A DNA stretch of 64,000 nucleotides from Allocoprococcus sp004560705 (GCF_052065755.1 NZ_JBQHTK010000006.1:70275-134274), one strand, 5' to 3'. Shown: positions 33,472-42,683, counted from the stretch's first letter. Numbers and translations are program-made. Notes: generated by a model not told the origin, from the letters alone.

Positions 33472-36132
33472 ATGGCTTCAAAAACAGAGGGAAAGAAAAA
33501 AACGTCAAGGACTTCCACCTCTTCTAAATCGAAGGGGAGAAGTCAGACAAAAAAGAAAACAGGGAATACCGGGGGAGCAAAAAAGACAAAAACAGCTGCA
33601 GCTGCCTCTCAGAACAGTTTTATTGCAGGAGAGATTTTGATTTGGGTGACATTGGCAGTGAGTATTCTCCTTGTAATCAGTAATTTCGGGCTGGCAGGAT
33701 TTGTCGGAGCGAAGATCGCTGGAGTGATGCAGAAATATATCGGATGGATGGCGTATGTATTCCCGATCCTGTTATTTTGCGGAGTTGCTTTTGTGGTTTC
33801 TAATAGAGGAAATTCGGTTGCATATATAAAAATATCGGCCGCCGCCGTACTTACAATTCTGTTGTGTGTGCTTCTCCAGCTTCTGAATGACAGAGGCGGA
33901 CTGATTGGTGAAGGTATTGCAGATCTGATGGTGCCTGCGATCGGAGTGGCCGGTACATATGTTGTCGTAGTGATTCTGATGATCATCTGCATTGTGTTGA
34001 TCACAGAACGCTCTGTTTTACGCGGAGTGAGAAAGGGAAGCGAGAAGGCTTATGACCGCGCGCGTGAAGATATGCAGCGTCACAGAGAAGAATCTATCGA
34101 GAAGAAGATGCAGAAGGAGCAGATTCGCGAACAGGAAAGGGAACAGAAGCGGATGGATCACCAAGTCTCCGGTGTGTCGTTTAATACCACACTGGACAGG
34201 AAGCTGGAAGAGCCGAAAACCGAATCGGAAACCGATAAGAAAGAACAGAAAAAACGCACATCGAGAGTGAAAGCAACAAAGCGTTCGAAACAAGATGTTA
34301 ACACGGTGATTGCAGGGGCGGAAGAGGCAGCAGCGAAGCATATAATGGAGCAGACTGGTCAGATTGCACTTGACGATGTTGTAATTAACCGTGCAATGCC
34401 GCTTTCTGCAGTAGAGTTGAAACCGGAGCCCGAACCGGAACCGTCTGTAAATCCGGCTGAGCATGTCCCGGATTTCCTGAAAGATGCGATGGAAGAAGCA
34501 AAGGCAGCATCCGGGAAAACACAGCCGGAGACTGTTTCAGAAAGAATCACAGCTCAGGATCATACGGCGGATGTTCCTCAGAATAAACGCAATTCATCAA
34601 AAATGAAGGCAGATGTCTCGAAAGAAACAGCGGATGTGGAACAAATCATATCACAGACACAGATGCCGAAAGAGTACAGCTTCCCACCCATTTCTCTTCT
34701 TAAGAAGGGATCAGGAAGCGGCGGGGATTCCGATAAGCATCTTAGAGAGACTGCCATGAAGCTTCAGAAGACACTCCAGACATTTGGGGTCAATGTTACA
34801 ATTACGAACATCAGCTGTGGACCTTCTGTTACCAGATATGAACTGCAGCCGGAAATGGGCGTGAAAGTCAGTAAAATCGTTGGCTTGGCCGATGATATCA
34901 AGCTGAATCTTGCTGCTGCCGATATCCGAATAGAAGCACCGATCCCGGGAAAAGCGGCGGTTGGAATCGAAGTTCCGAATAAGGAAAATTCTACAGTCAT
35001 GCTGCGTGATCTGCTGGAGTCTGATGAGTTTAAAAAGAATAAATCAAAAATTGCATTTGCTACAGGTCGGGACATTGCCGGAAAGGTTGTTGTGTCTGAT
35101 ATTGCGAAAATGCCGCATCTTCTTGTAGCAGGAGCAACCGGTTCCGGAAAATCCGTCTGTATCAATACATTGATCATGAGTATTCTTTATAAAGCAAAAC
35201 CGGATGAAGTAAAACTGATTATGGTAGACCCGAAAGTAGTAGAACTAAGTGTCTATAACGGGATTCCGCATCTTCTGATCCCGGTTGTAACGGATCCCAA
35301 GAAAGCGGCAGGTGCGCTGAATTGGGCGGTTGCAGAAATGAATAAGCGGTATCAGCTTTTTGCTGAATACAATGTAAGAGATATCAAAGGTTTCAATGAC
35401 AGAGTAGAAAATATCAAAGATATTGACGATCCTGATAAGCCGCAGAAGATGCCGCAGATCGTGATTATCGTAGATGAGCTTGCAGATCTCATGATGGTTG
35501 CACCAGGAGATGTGGAAGAATCGATCTGCCGTCTTGCCCAGCTTGCACGTGCAGCCGGAATCCATCTGGTACTTGCGACACAGAGACCATCGGTTAATGT
35601 CATTACCGGTCTGATCAAAGCAAATATGCCGTCAAGAATCGCATTTTCCGTCTCATCGGGGGTCGATTCCAGAACGATTATTGACATGAACGGGGCAGAG
35701 AAACTTCTCGGAAAAGGTGATATGCTTTTCTATCCGGCAGGATATCAGAAACCTGTGCGTGTTCAGGGAGCATTTGTTTCTGACAAAGAAGTACAGAATG
35801 TTGTCGAGTATCTGAAAGAAAACAGTGGCAAGATCACTTACAACGAAGATATCCAGAACCACGTTAATCTGAATCCGTCGGCTGCTCAGGCATCCGGAGG
35901 AGCGGATGACCGGGATGTTTATTTCGTGGAAGCAGGCAAATTTATTATTGAGAAAGATAAAGCATCGATCGGCATGCTTCAAAGAATATTCAAGATTGGA
36001 TTTAACCGTGCAGCACGAATTATGGATCAGCTTGCAGAAGCCGGGGTTGTAGGCGAGGAAGAAGGAACAAAACCAAGAAAAGTGCTGATGTCGATGGAAG
36101 AATTTGAACAATATATAGAAGAATACGTTTAG
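33472..36132 (+). CDS. ftsK: DNA translocase FtsK/SpoIIIE
   Basis: An 886-residue membrane-anchored DNA pump that clears chromosomes from the closing septum; in spore formers it also packs the forespore. A lysine-rich start (1-45) is followed by four membrane helices (about 47-180), a charged linker (185-400), then the motor with AGATGSGKSVCINTL (Walker A, about 552-566), IVIIVDELADLMM (Walker B) and LVLATQRPSVNVITG. The C-terminal gamma winged helix, FNRAARIMDQLAEAGVVG, reads KOPS/SRS-type DNA signals. Only one copy is seen in the window, so FtsK and SpoIIIE cannot be told apart. Confidence 0.96.
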   Translation: MASKTEGKKKTSRTSTSSKSKGRSQTKKKTGNTGGAKKTKTAAAASQNSFIAGEILIWVTLAVSILLVISNFGLAGFVGAKIAGVMQKYIGWMAYVFPILLFCGVAFVVSNRGNSVAYIKISAAAVLTILLCVLLQLLNDRGGLIGEGIADLMVPAIGVAGTYVVVVILMIICIVLITERSVLRGVRKGSEKAYDRAREDMQRHREESIEKKMQKEQIREQEREQKRMDHQVSGVSFNTTLDRKLEEPKTESETDKKEQKKRTSRVKATKRSKQDVNTVIAGAEEAAAKHIMEQTGQIALDDVVINRAMPLSAVELKPEPEPEPSVNPAEHVPDFLKDAMEEAKAASGKTQPETVSERITAQDHTADVPQNKRNSSKMKADVSKETADVEQIISQTQMPKEYSFPPISLLKKGSGSGGDSDKHLRETAMKLQKTLQTFGVNVTITNISCGPSVTRYELQPEMGVKVSKIVGLADDIKLNLAAADIRIEAPIPGKAAVGIEVPNKENSTVMLRDLLESDEFKKNKSKIAFATGRDIAGKVVVSDIAKMPHLLVAGATGSGKSVCINTLIMSILYKAKPDEVKLIMVDPKVVELSVYNGIPHLLIPVVTDPKKAAGALNWAVAEMNKRYQLFAEYNVRDIKGFNDRVENIKDIDDPDKPQKMPQIVIIVDELADLMMVAPGDVEESICRLAQLARAAGIHLVLATQRPSVNVITGLIKANMPSRIAFSVSSGVDSRTIIDMNGAEKLLGKGDMLFYPAGYQKPVRVQGAFVSDKEVQNVVEYLKENSGKITYNEDIQNHVNLNPSAAQASGGADDRDVYFVEAGKFIIEKDKASIGMLQRIFKIGFNRAARIMDQLAEAGVVGEEEGTKPRKVLMSMEEFEQYIEEYV

Positions 36133-36156
36133 AAAAACGGAAGGAGACGAAAGACA

Positions 36157-37404
36157 ATGAAATGTATGAACTGTGGAGCGCAAATCTCGGACGATCGTCT
36201 GATCTGTCCCCGATGCGGCCGGGAAATACAAATCGTGCCTGACTATAATCCGCTTGATGACGTACTCGCAGCTCAGGTAAAAGGTGCTGTAACGGAATCA
36301 TTTGATCCGGTAGGACACGCAAGGGACGGAAGAAGGAGTACCTCGGAGAGAACTTCAGCCGGTCAGGTAAGCAGCGGGAAAGCCAATCCTCGCAGAAATA
36401 CGGGAAAAGGTCGTAGCGGTAATTTGACTCCGGAAGAACTCAGAGAGCGAAAGAAGAGAATAGAACGAAAGAAACAGATTGCAAAGAAAAAGAAAATCCG
36501 AAAACGAATCATTTTATTTTCCGGGGTTATCCTGGCTTTGATCGTCGGTGTAATTGTATATTTGAATTCTTATACCGGTAAAGTGAATAAAGGCTACCGG
36601 ATGTTGGAAAACGGCAAATACAAGGAGGCACTTCTTTGCTTTGAAAAGGCTGTTTCTAAAAATGAGAAGCGTGGTGAGGCCTATGAAGGACTTGCGAAGG
36701 TCTATCTGGCACAGAATGATACAGAAAGCGGAGAAAAGGTTTTTCTGAATGCACTCAAAGAACAGCCTTCGAACACGGAAATTTATCAAAAAGCGATTCA
36801 ATTCTACATAGATACGGATCAGAAGATGAAGGTGTCCGTTCTTCTTGATCAGTGTACAAGTGAACAGGTTCTCTCAGCATGTAGTGATTATATTTCGGAA
36901 GAACCGGAATACAGTCTGGATGAGATGAAAGAATATGAAGAAATTCAGGCATTGGAACTTACCGGCACAGGAACGGCCATCTACTATACGACCGATGGAA
37001 CCGATCCGACTCAGAATAGTCTGAAGTATACGGAACCGATTCGGCTTGACGAAGGAGTAACGGAGATCAGAGCAATTTCCGTAAACGAAAAAGGAATTCC
37101 CAGTCTGGTTGCCAGGAAGACCTACACGATCGAGTTTCCGATTGAAGATGCGCCGTCTGTGACGCCGTCAACGGGATCGTATGATACCGTGCAAAGCATT
37201 GAAATCGTGGTACCTGAAAACTATGAAGGTTATTATACGACGGATGGAAGTGATCCGGATCCATCGTCTTCCACTACGGTGAAGTATACAGGTCCGATCA
37301 CGATGCCTGAGGGAAGTATTACCTTTAAAGCAGTGCTTGTAAATAAAAAAGGACGGATCAGCGATGTCACGATTCGAAAATATGAGTTGATTTTATCAGA
37401 ATAA
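36157..37404 (+). CDS. Zinc-ribbon, TPR and chitobiase-C-domain membrane protein
   Basis: A 415-residue protein with a mosaic layout. Residues 1-25 are a zinc ribbon (CMNCGAQ and CPRCGRE). A basic, disordered stretch (60-118) leads to one membrane helix (about 119-139). Then come TPR-like helices (about 145-250) and two copies of a CHB_HEX_C-type beta domain, marked by YYTTDGTDPTQNS (about 287) and YYTTDGSDPDPSS (about 370). The C-terminal part is expected outside the cell. Such domains often bind sugars or act as spacers, but no ligand can be named. It follows ftsK by 24 bp. Confidence 0.75.
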   Translation: MKCMNCGAQISDDRLICPRCGREIQIVPDYNPLDDVLAAQVKGAVTESFDPVGHARDGRRSTSERTSAGQVSSGKANPRRNTGKGRSGNLTPEELRERKKRIERKKQIAKKKKIRKRIILFSGVILALIVGVIVYLNSYTGKVNKGYRMLENGKYKEALLCFEKAVSKNEKRGEAYEGLAKVYLAQNDTESGEKVFLNALKEQPSNTEIYQKAIQFYIDTDQKMKVSVLLDQCTSEQVLSACSDYISEEPEYSLDEMKEYEEIQALELTGTGTAIYYTTDGTDPTQNSLKYTEPIRLDEGVTEIRAISVNEKGIPSLVARKTYTIEFPIEDAPSVTPSTGSYDTVQSIEIVVPENYEGYYTTDGSDPDPSSSTTVKYTGPITMPEGSITFKAVLVNKKGRISDVTIRKYELILSE

Positions 37405-37419
37405 AAGTAGAAGAAGTAC

Positions 37420-37448
37420 TTGATATTTAATTGTTTATAATTTATCAT
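37420..37448 (+). promoter_or_regulatory. Promoter of nfnAB with candidate Rex operator
   Basis: -35 TTGATA (37420-37425), 17-bp spacer, -10 TATCAT (37443-37448). A Rex-like site, TTGTTTA (37431-37437) and TTATCAT (37442-37448) with 4 bases between, matches 11 of 14 consensus positions and covers the spacer and -10. The match is the weakest of the Rex sites in the window. Confidence 0.5.
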
Positions 37449-37480
37449 AAAGAGAGTAAAACAATTAGGAGGCATAAGCA

Positions 37481-38368
37481 ATGTACAAGATAACAAAAGC
37501 TGAAAAATTAGCTGATAAGATTTATCTTATGGATGTTGAAGCTCCTCGTGTTGCAAAGCATTGTGAACCGGGGCAGTTTGTAATCGTTAAGATGGATGAC
37601 AAAGGGGAAAGAATTCCGCTTACGATTTGCGATTACGACAGAGAAGCAGGAACCATCACGATTGTATTCCAGTCAGTTGGCGCTTCTACAGAGAAGATGG
37701 CATCATTAAAAGAAGGGGATTATTTCAGAGATTTCACAGGTCCGCTTGGATGCCCATCAGAATTTGTAAAAGAAGATCTGGAAAGCCTGAAGAATAAGAA
37801 AATCTTATTTGTTGCCGGTGGTGTAGGTGCTGCACCTGTTTATCCGCAGGTTAAGTGGATGAAAGCACACGGAATCGATGTAGATGTTATTGTCGGAGCA
37901 AAGACAAAGGACATGCTGATTCTTGAGAAAGAAATGGAAGCCGTTGCCGGAAATTATTATCCATGTACAGATGACGGAACATACGGACATGCCGGAATGG
38001 TAACAACCAAGATCGAAAAACTGATCGAAGAAGGCAATAAGTATGACGTTTGTGTAGCAATCGGACCGATGATCATGATGAAATTTGTCTGCCTGCTTAC
38101 CAAGAAACTGGAGATTCCTACCATTGTAAGTATGAATCCGATCATGGTAGACGGTACAGGAATGTGCGGCGCATGTCGTCTGCATGTTGGTGATGAGATC
38201 AAGTTCGCATGCGTAGACGGACCGGAATTTGACGGACATCTTGTAAACTTTGACGAAGCAATGAAGAGACAGCAGATGTACAAGACTGAAGAAGGCAGAG
38301 CATTGTTAAAATTACAGGAAGGTGACACACATCACGGTGGATGCGGTCATTGCGGAGGTGACGAATAA
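37481..38368 (+). CDS. nfnA: NADH-dependent ferredoxin:NADP+ oxidoreductase, small subunit
   Basis: A 295-residue flavoprotein of the ferredoxin-NADP reductase type. An FAD-binding barrel (about 1-100; RIPLTICDYD) is followed by a nucleotide domain (GGVGAAPVYPQ near 109) and a C-terminal cysteine cluster, GTGMCGACRLHVGDEIKFAC, fitting a [2Fe-2S] site. With the large subunit next to it, it would form the electron-bifurcating NfnAB complex, coupling NADH and reduced ferredoxin to NADPH. Alone, databases often call it sulfide dehydrogenase or DHOD subunit-like. Its stop overlaps the next start by 1 bp (TAATG). Confidence 0.9.
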   Translation: MYKITKAEKLADKIYLMDVEAPRVAKHCEPGQFVIVKMDDKGERIPLTICDYDREAGTITIVFQSVGASTEKMASLKEGDYFRDFTGPLGCPSEFVKEDLESLKNKKILFVAGGVGAAPVYPQVKWMKAHGIDVDVIVGAKTKDMLILEKEMEAVAGNYYPCTDDGTYGHAGMVTTKIEKLIEEGNKYDVCVAIGPMIMMKFVCLLTKKLEIPTIVSMNPIMVDGTGMCGACRLHVGDEIKFACVDGPEFDGHLVNFDEAMKRQQMYKTEEGRALLKLQEGDTHHGGCGHCGGDE

Positions 38369-39753
38369 TGGCAGACGTATTAAAGAAAGTACCTGTAAGA
38401 GAACAGGATCCGAAGGTACGTGCAACAAATTTTGAAGAAGTATGTTATGGATATAATCAGGAAGAAGCTACAGCAGAAGCTTCCCGTTGTATCAACTGTA
38501 AGAATGCACAGTGTGTAAAGGGATGTCCGGTAGGAATCAATATTCCTGGATTCATTCACGAAGTAAAAGAAGGCAATATTGAGGAAGCTTATAAGATTAT
38601 CGGACAGTCTTCCGCACTTCCGGCTGTTTGCGGACGTGTATGTCCTCAGGAATCACAGTGTGAAGGTAAATGTATCCGCGGTATCAAAGGTGAGCCGATC
38701 TCAATCGGTAAACTGGAGCGTTTCGTAGCTGACTATGCGCTGGAACATGATATCAAACCGGTTGGAGCAGAAGTCAAGAACGGACACAAAGTAGCTGTAA
38801 TCGGCTCCGGTCCAGCAGGTCTTACCTGTGCCGGCGACCTTGCTAAATTAGGTTACGATGTAACTGTATTTGAAGCACTTCATGAACTGGGCGGTGTACT
38901 GGTATATGGTATTCCGGAATTCCGTCTTCCGAAACAGAAAGTTGTTGCTAAAGAAATCGATAAAGTGAAAGAGCTCGGTGTTAAATTCGAATCCAACGTT
39001 GTAATCGGCAAATCTACAACGATCGATCAGTTAATCGAAGATGAAGGATTTGAAGCAGTATTCATCGGTTCAGGAGCAGGTCTTCCGAAATTCATGGGTA
39101 TTCCAGGAGAAAACGCGAACGGCGTGTTCTCAGCAAATGAGTACCTGACAAGAAGTAACCTTATGAAGGCGTTTGATGATTCTTACGATACTCCGATTGT
39201 AGCAGGAAAGAAAGTTGCTGTAGTCGGTGGTGGTAACGTAGCAATGGATGCTGCAAGAACAGCACTTCGTCTTGGCGCAGAAGTACATATCGTTTACCGT
39301 CGTTCTGAAGAAGAACTTCCGGCACGAGTAGAAGAAGTACATCATGCAAAAGAAGAAGGTGTTCAGTTTGATCTTCTTACTAATCCGGTAGAGATCCTTG
39401 AAGAAGACGGATGGGTAAAAGGAATCAAGTGTGTACGTATGGAACTTGGTGAGCCGGATGCATCCGGAAGAAGACGCCCGGTAGCTGTAGAAGGTTCTGA
39501 ATTTGTGATCGATGTTGACACAGTTATCATGTCACTTGGTACTTCTCCGAACCCGTTGATTTCTTCTACAACAGAAGGTCTGGAAGTTAACAAGTGGAAA
39601 TGTATCGTAGCAGATGAAGAAACCGGAAAGACCTCCAAAGAAGGTGTTTATGCCGGCGGTGATGCTGTTACAGGTGCAGCAACTGTTATCCTTGCAATGG
39701 GTGCTGGTAAAGCAGGAGCAAAAGGTATTCACGAATTCCTTTCAAACAAATAA
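38368..39753 (+). CDS. nfnB: NADH-dependent ferredoxin:NADP+ oxidoreductase, large subunit (GltD/GltA-like)
   Basis: A 461-residue flavoprotein resembling the small subunit of glutamate synthase. N-terminal cysteines CINCKNAQCVKGCPVGI (about 45-61) and CGRVCPQESQCEGKC (about 90-104) hold two [4Fe-4S] clusters. Two dinucleotide folds follow: GSGPAGLTCAGDLAKLG for FAD (about 146) and VVGGGNVAMDAARTALRLG for NAD(P) (about 287). It is often labelled NADPH glutamate synthase, but no glutamine amidotransferase subunit lies nearby and the pairing with nfnA favours NfnB. It is translationally linked to nfnA. Confidence 0.9.
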   Translation: MADVLKKVPVREQDPKVRATNFEEVCYGYNQEEATAEASRCINCKNAQCVKGCPVGINIPGFIHEVKEGNIEEAYKIIGQSSALPAVCGRVCPQESQCEGKCIRGIKGEPISIGKLERFVADYALEHDIKPVGAEVKNGHKVAVIGSGPAGLTCAGDLAKLGYDVTVFEALHELGGVLVYGIPEFRLPKQKVVAKEIDKVKELGVKFESNVVIGKSTTIDQLIEDEGFEAVFIGSGAGLPKFMGIPGENANGVFSANEYLTRSNLMKAFDDSYDTPIVAGKKVAVVGGGNVAMDAARTALRLGAEVHIVYRRSEEELPARVEEVHHAKEEGVQFDLLTNPVEILEEDGWVKGIKCVRMELGEPDASGRRRPVAVEGSEFVIDVDTVIMSLGTSPNPLISSTTEGLEVNKWKCIVADEETGKTSKEGVYAGGDAVTGAATVILAMGAGKAGAKGIHEFLSNK

Positions 39754-39777
39754 TCTGAATGATTCATAATCGTGATC

Positions 39778-39813
39778 AAATGAGTCTCTCTCCAAAAGAG
39801 AGGCTCATTTTTT
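39778..39813 (+). terminator. Intrinsic terminator after nfnB
   Basis: 14-bp stem (39778-39791 with 39797-39810, one G-U), loop CCAAA, then a T run. It ends only 15 bp before the next ATG. Confidence 0.9.
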
Positions 39814-39827
39814 ACAAGGTGAGTATA

Positions 39828-40547
39828 ATGGACAATTTATCGGAAAGAATAAAATCGGAACTTCTTGAAAAAGCAGATCCAAAGTACAGGGAATTTCATT
39901 CGGGACTGGTGCCGGGAACAGAAAATATTATGGGAGTACGCATTCCCGAGCTGCGTAAAATTGCAAGAAGTGCCGCTAAAGAGGATTGGAGAAATTATTT
40001 AGAGAAGTGTTGCCCTGACACCTACGAGGAAGTGATGATCCGTGGTATGATCATCGGGTACGCAAAGATGGATGATGAAGAAAGAATGCAGTATCTGAAC
40101 CGGTTTGTACCCGAGATCGATAACTGGGCCGTCTGTGACAGCTGCATGAGCACTTACAAATTCATGCAGAAAAAACCAGAAATATGGTATTCTTATCTGC
40201 GGCAGAAAGTCGAGGAGGGTACCGAGTTCAGCATCCGTTTCGGTGTTGTTGGGCTTATGGATTATTTTATAAATGAGGAATACATAGATCGTTTGTTGAA
40301 AATCTTTGATAAGATTCAACATGAAGGATATTATGTAAAAATGGCAGTTGCCTGGGCGATTTCCATGTGCTATGTGAAATTCCCCGAAAAAACCAGAGCA
40401 TTTCTGGAGCACAATCATCTGGATACATTTACACAGAATAAAGCAATCCAGAAAATAAGAGAATCCTACCGGGTTTCTCAAGAGGAAAAAGAAGAATTAA
40501 AGAAATTGAAAGTACCGAGCAGGAAAGAGGAAAAGAATGAAGTTTAA
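39828..40547 (+). CDS. DNA alkylation repair protein, AlkD-like
   Basis: A 239-residue, all-helical HEAT-like protein of the AlkD family, whose studied members are DNA glycosylases for positively charged alkylated bases. Visible marks are MGVRIPELRKIAR near residue 34, DNWAVCDSCM near 103 (the Trp-Asp region that contacts DNA in this fold), and a helical repeat pattern throughout. The ATG at 39828 has AAGGTGAG upstream and follows the nfnB terminator by 15 bp. The next gene overlaps its end by 11 bp. The glycosylase function is inferred from the family. Confidence 0.85.
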   Translation: MDNLSERIKSELLEKADPKYREFHSGLVPGTENIMGVRIPELRKIARSAAKEDWRNYLEKCCPDTYEEVMIRGMIIGYAKMDDEERMQYLNRFVPEIDNWAVCDSCMSTYKFMQKKPEIWYSYLRQKVEEGTEFSIRFGVVGLMDYFINEEYIDRLLKIFDKIQHEGYYVKMAVAWAISMCYVKFPEKTRAFLEHNHLDTFTQNKAIQKIRESYRVSQEEKEELKKLKVPSRKEEKNEV

Positions 40548-41196
40548 ATATATTTTATTTGATCTGGACGGGACGATTACAGAATCCGGTCCTGGAATCA
40601 TGAATTCGGTGGCGTATGCGTTGGAGAAAATGGGGTATGAGGAAAAAGACAGAGAAAAATTAAAAAGATTTATCGGTCCGCCACTCACCGATTCGATGAT
40701 GAAATACTATGGAATGAGTGAAGAAGATGCCGCGAAAGCTGTCAGGTATTATCGAGAATATTATACAGAAAAAGGTATCTTTGAAAATTCTGTATATGAC
40801 GGATTTGATGAGAGTATAAAAAGATTGAAGGAACAAGGACTCATATTGGCAGTGGCAACTTCGAAACCGGAACCGTTTGCGAGAAGAATTGCAGAGCATT
40901 TCGGATTTACCGGGGACTATGCCTGCGTGTGTGGCGCAACCATGGATGAGGCGCGTATCCGGAAAGCTGATGTGATCCGATATGCGCTGAATACGTTAGA
41001 AATCACGGAAGAAGAAAAGCATCAGGTACTTATGGTCGGAGACCGGGAGCACGATGTCCTAGGAGCAAAAGAAAACGGATTATCCTGTATGGGGGTCTTA
41101 TACGGGTACGGTGACCGGAAAGAACTGGAAGAAGCCGGAGCGGACTATATTGCCAAGACAACTGCAGAAGTAGCAGAAATCATCTTGAACGCATAA
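40537..41196 (+). CDS. HAD family hydrolase, phosphoglycolate phosphatase-like
   Basis: A 219-residue HAD phosphatase: motif I FDLDGTITESG (residues 8-18) with nucleophile and acid aspartates, a helical cap (about 20-85), motif II VATSKPEPFA near 107, and motif III/IV MVGDREHDVLGAKENG near 167. This matches PGP/Gph-like or 5'-nucleotidase-like HADs; the substrate cannot be read from sequence. It overlaps the AlkD-like gene by 11 bp and its ribosome site (GAGGAAAAG) lies within that gene, so both are probably one transcript. Confidence 0.87.
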   Translation: MKFKYILFDLDGTITESGPGIMNSVAYALEKMGYEEKDREKLKRFIGPPLTDSMMKYYGMSEEDAAKAVRYYREYYTEKGIFENSVYDGFDESIKRLKEQGLILAVATSKPEPFARRIAEHFGFTGDYACVCGATMDEARIRKADVIRYALNTLEITEEEKHQVLMVGDREHDVLGAKENGLSCMGVLYGYGDRKELEEAGADYIAKTTAEVAEIILNA

Positions 41197-41247
41197 ATTC
41201 CTACCAATTTTGTATTGAATTTAGTACAATTATTTTAGTTATTCTTA

Positions 41248-41295
41248 TTGCGTTAAATATTTAACAGATATATAATATGGTTAAAATATTAACAA
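41248..41295 (+). promoter_or_regulatory. Promoter of the alcohol dehydrogenase gene with two candidate Rex operators
   Basis: -35 TTGCGT (41248-41253), 17-bp spacer, perfect -10 TATAAT (41271-41276). Site 1 (41250-41267), GCGTTAA-N4-TTAACAG, matches 11 of 14 Rex consensus positions and fills the spacer. Site 2 (41278-41295), TGGTTAA-N4-TTAACAA, matches 13 of 14 and covers the start-site region. The centres are 28 bp apart. Two dimers would block polymerase thoroughly. Confidence 0.75.
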
Positions 41296-41314
41296 AGAAA
41301 AGGAGATGCTAATA

Positions 41315-42496
41315 ATGAGCAGATTTACTTTACCAAGAGATGTATACCATGGAAAGGGCTGTCTGGCAGAACTGAAGAACTTAAAAGGGAAAAAAGCCAT
41401 CCTTGTAGTAGGCGGAGGTTCTATGAAACGCCAGGGCTTCCTTGATAAAGCTGTAAGTTATTTAAAAGAAGCAGGCATGGAAGTCAGACTGTTTGAGGGT
41501 GTGGAGCCGGATCCGTCTGTAGAAACCGTTATGAAAGGCGCAGAAGTTATGCGCGAATTCGAGCCGGACTGGATCGTATCCATGGGCGGAGGTTCTCCGA
41601 TCGATGCTGCAAAAGCAATGTGGGCATTCTATGAATATCCGGATACGACATTTGAAGAGCTTTGCATTCCGTTTAATTTCCCGGAATTAAGACAGAAAGC
41701 AAAATTCTGTGCTATCCCGACAACATCCGGAACTGCTACAGAAGTAACAGCATTCTCTGTAATTACCAACTATCAGACAGGCGTGAAATATCCGCTTGCT
41801 GACTTCAATATTACACCGGACGTTGCAATCGTTGATCCGGAACTTGTTGAAAAACTTCCTGTTAAACAGGTTGCTTACACAGGTATGGATGCACTTACCC
41901 ATGCTATCGAAGCCTATGTATCTACATTGAACGGACCTTTTACAGACCCACTTGCGCTTCAGGCAATTGAAATGGTGTTTGATTATCTTCCGGCTTCTTA
42001 CAACTGTGATATGGATGCCAGAGAACAGATGCATTATGCACAGTGCCTTGCAGGTATGGCATTTTCCAATGCTTTACTTGGTATCGTACATTCTATGGCA
42101 CATAAGACAGGTGCTGCATTCTCAACAGGACATATTCCACACGGATGTGCAAATGCAATTTATCTGCCGTATGTAATCAAATACAATGCACATGACAAAG
42201 TCGCAGCAGGACGCTATGCAGAAATAGCACGCAGAATGGGACTTCCGGGAACCTCTGAAAAAGCTCTGATTAACAGCTTATGTGAAAAGATCGATGCATT
42301 TAACGTCAAACTGAATATCCCGAAGACTCTGAAAGAATTCGGAATCAATGAAGAAGAATTCAAAGAAAAAGTTGCTAAGATTGCCGAGCTTGCAGTTGGA
42401 GATGCCTGCACAGGATCCAACCCAAGAGCGATCGATCCGGAAGCAATGGAAAAACTTCTGACATGTACATACTACGGAACAGAAGTAGATTTCTAA
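41315..42496 (+). CDS. Iron-containing alcohol dehydrogenase
   Basis: A 393-residue group III alcohol dehydrogenase, similar to the alcohol dehydrogenase half of AdhE and to butanol dehydrogenases. It reduces an aldehyde with NAD(P)H to dispose of electrons. The nucleotide site is MGGGSPIDAAKA (about 92-103). Metal ligands are the Asp in TGMDALTHAIEAYVS and the histidines in GIVHSMAHKTG and HIPHGCAN. ATG 41315 lies 9 bp after AGGAG; ATG 41306 overlaps that site. The promoter carries two Rex-like operators, which fits induction at high NADH. The substrate is not determined. Confidence 0.93.
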   Translation: MSRFTLPRDVYHGKGCLAELKNLKGKKAILVVGGGSMKRQGFLDKAVSYLKEAGMEVRLFEGVEPDPSVETVMKGAEVMREFEPDWIVSMGGGSPIDAAKAMWAFYEYPDTTFEELCIPFNFPELRQKAKFCAIPTTSGTATEVTAFSVITNYQTGVKYPLADFNITPDVAIVDPELVEKLPVKQVAYTGMDALTHAIEAYVSTLNGPFTDPLALQAIEMVFDYLPASYNCDMDAREQMHYAQCLAGMAFSNALLGIVHSMAHKTGAAFSTGHIPHGCANAIYLPYVIKYNAHDKVAAGRYAEIARRMGLPGTSEKALINSLCEKIDAFNVKLNIPKTLKEFGINEEEFKEKVAKIAELAVGDACTGSNPRAIDPEAMEKLLTCTYYGTEVDF

Positions 42497-42520
42497 TTGA
42501 ACATTGCGATTGAAACATAT

Positions 42521-42563
42521 AAAAGAGAGGTACAGTTTTAAAGAGATCTGTATCTCTCTTTCT
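42521..42563 (+). terminator. Intrinsic terminator after the alcohol dehydrogenase gene
   Basis: Stem AAAGAGAGGTACAG with CTGTATCTCTCTTT (42522-42561, one G-U), 12-base loop, then a T-rich tail. Confidence 0.85.
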
Positions 42564-42610
42564 GTCTTGGAACATATTGTTATCGTTATGCAACAACTGA
42601 AGATTTTACA

Positions 42611-42639
42611 TTGCCAGCCTATATGGTTTCATGTATAAT
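42611..42639 (+). promoter_or_regulatory. Promoter of carB
   Basis: -35 TTGCCA (42611-42616), 17-bp spacer, perfect -10 TATAAT (42634-42639), about 45 bases before the ATG. The leader is too short for a PyrR attenuator. Confidence 0.8.
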
Positions 42640-42683
42640 ATGATTGGGCAAAAATAAAATGATACATATAGGAGGAAACGAGT

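Noticed and set aside
38368..39753. Glutamate synthase small subunit
   Set aside because: There is no large glutamine-using subunit nearby, and the 1-bp overlap with an FAD/[2Fe-2S] partner fits NfnAB better.
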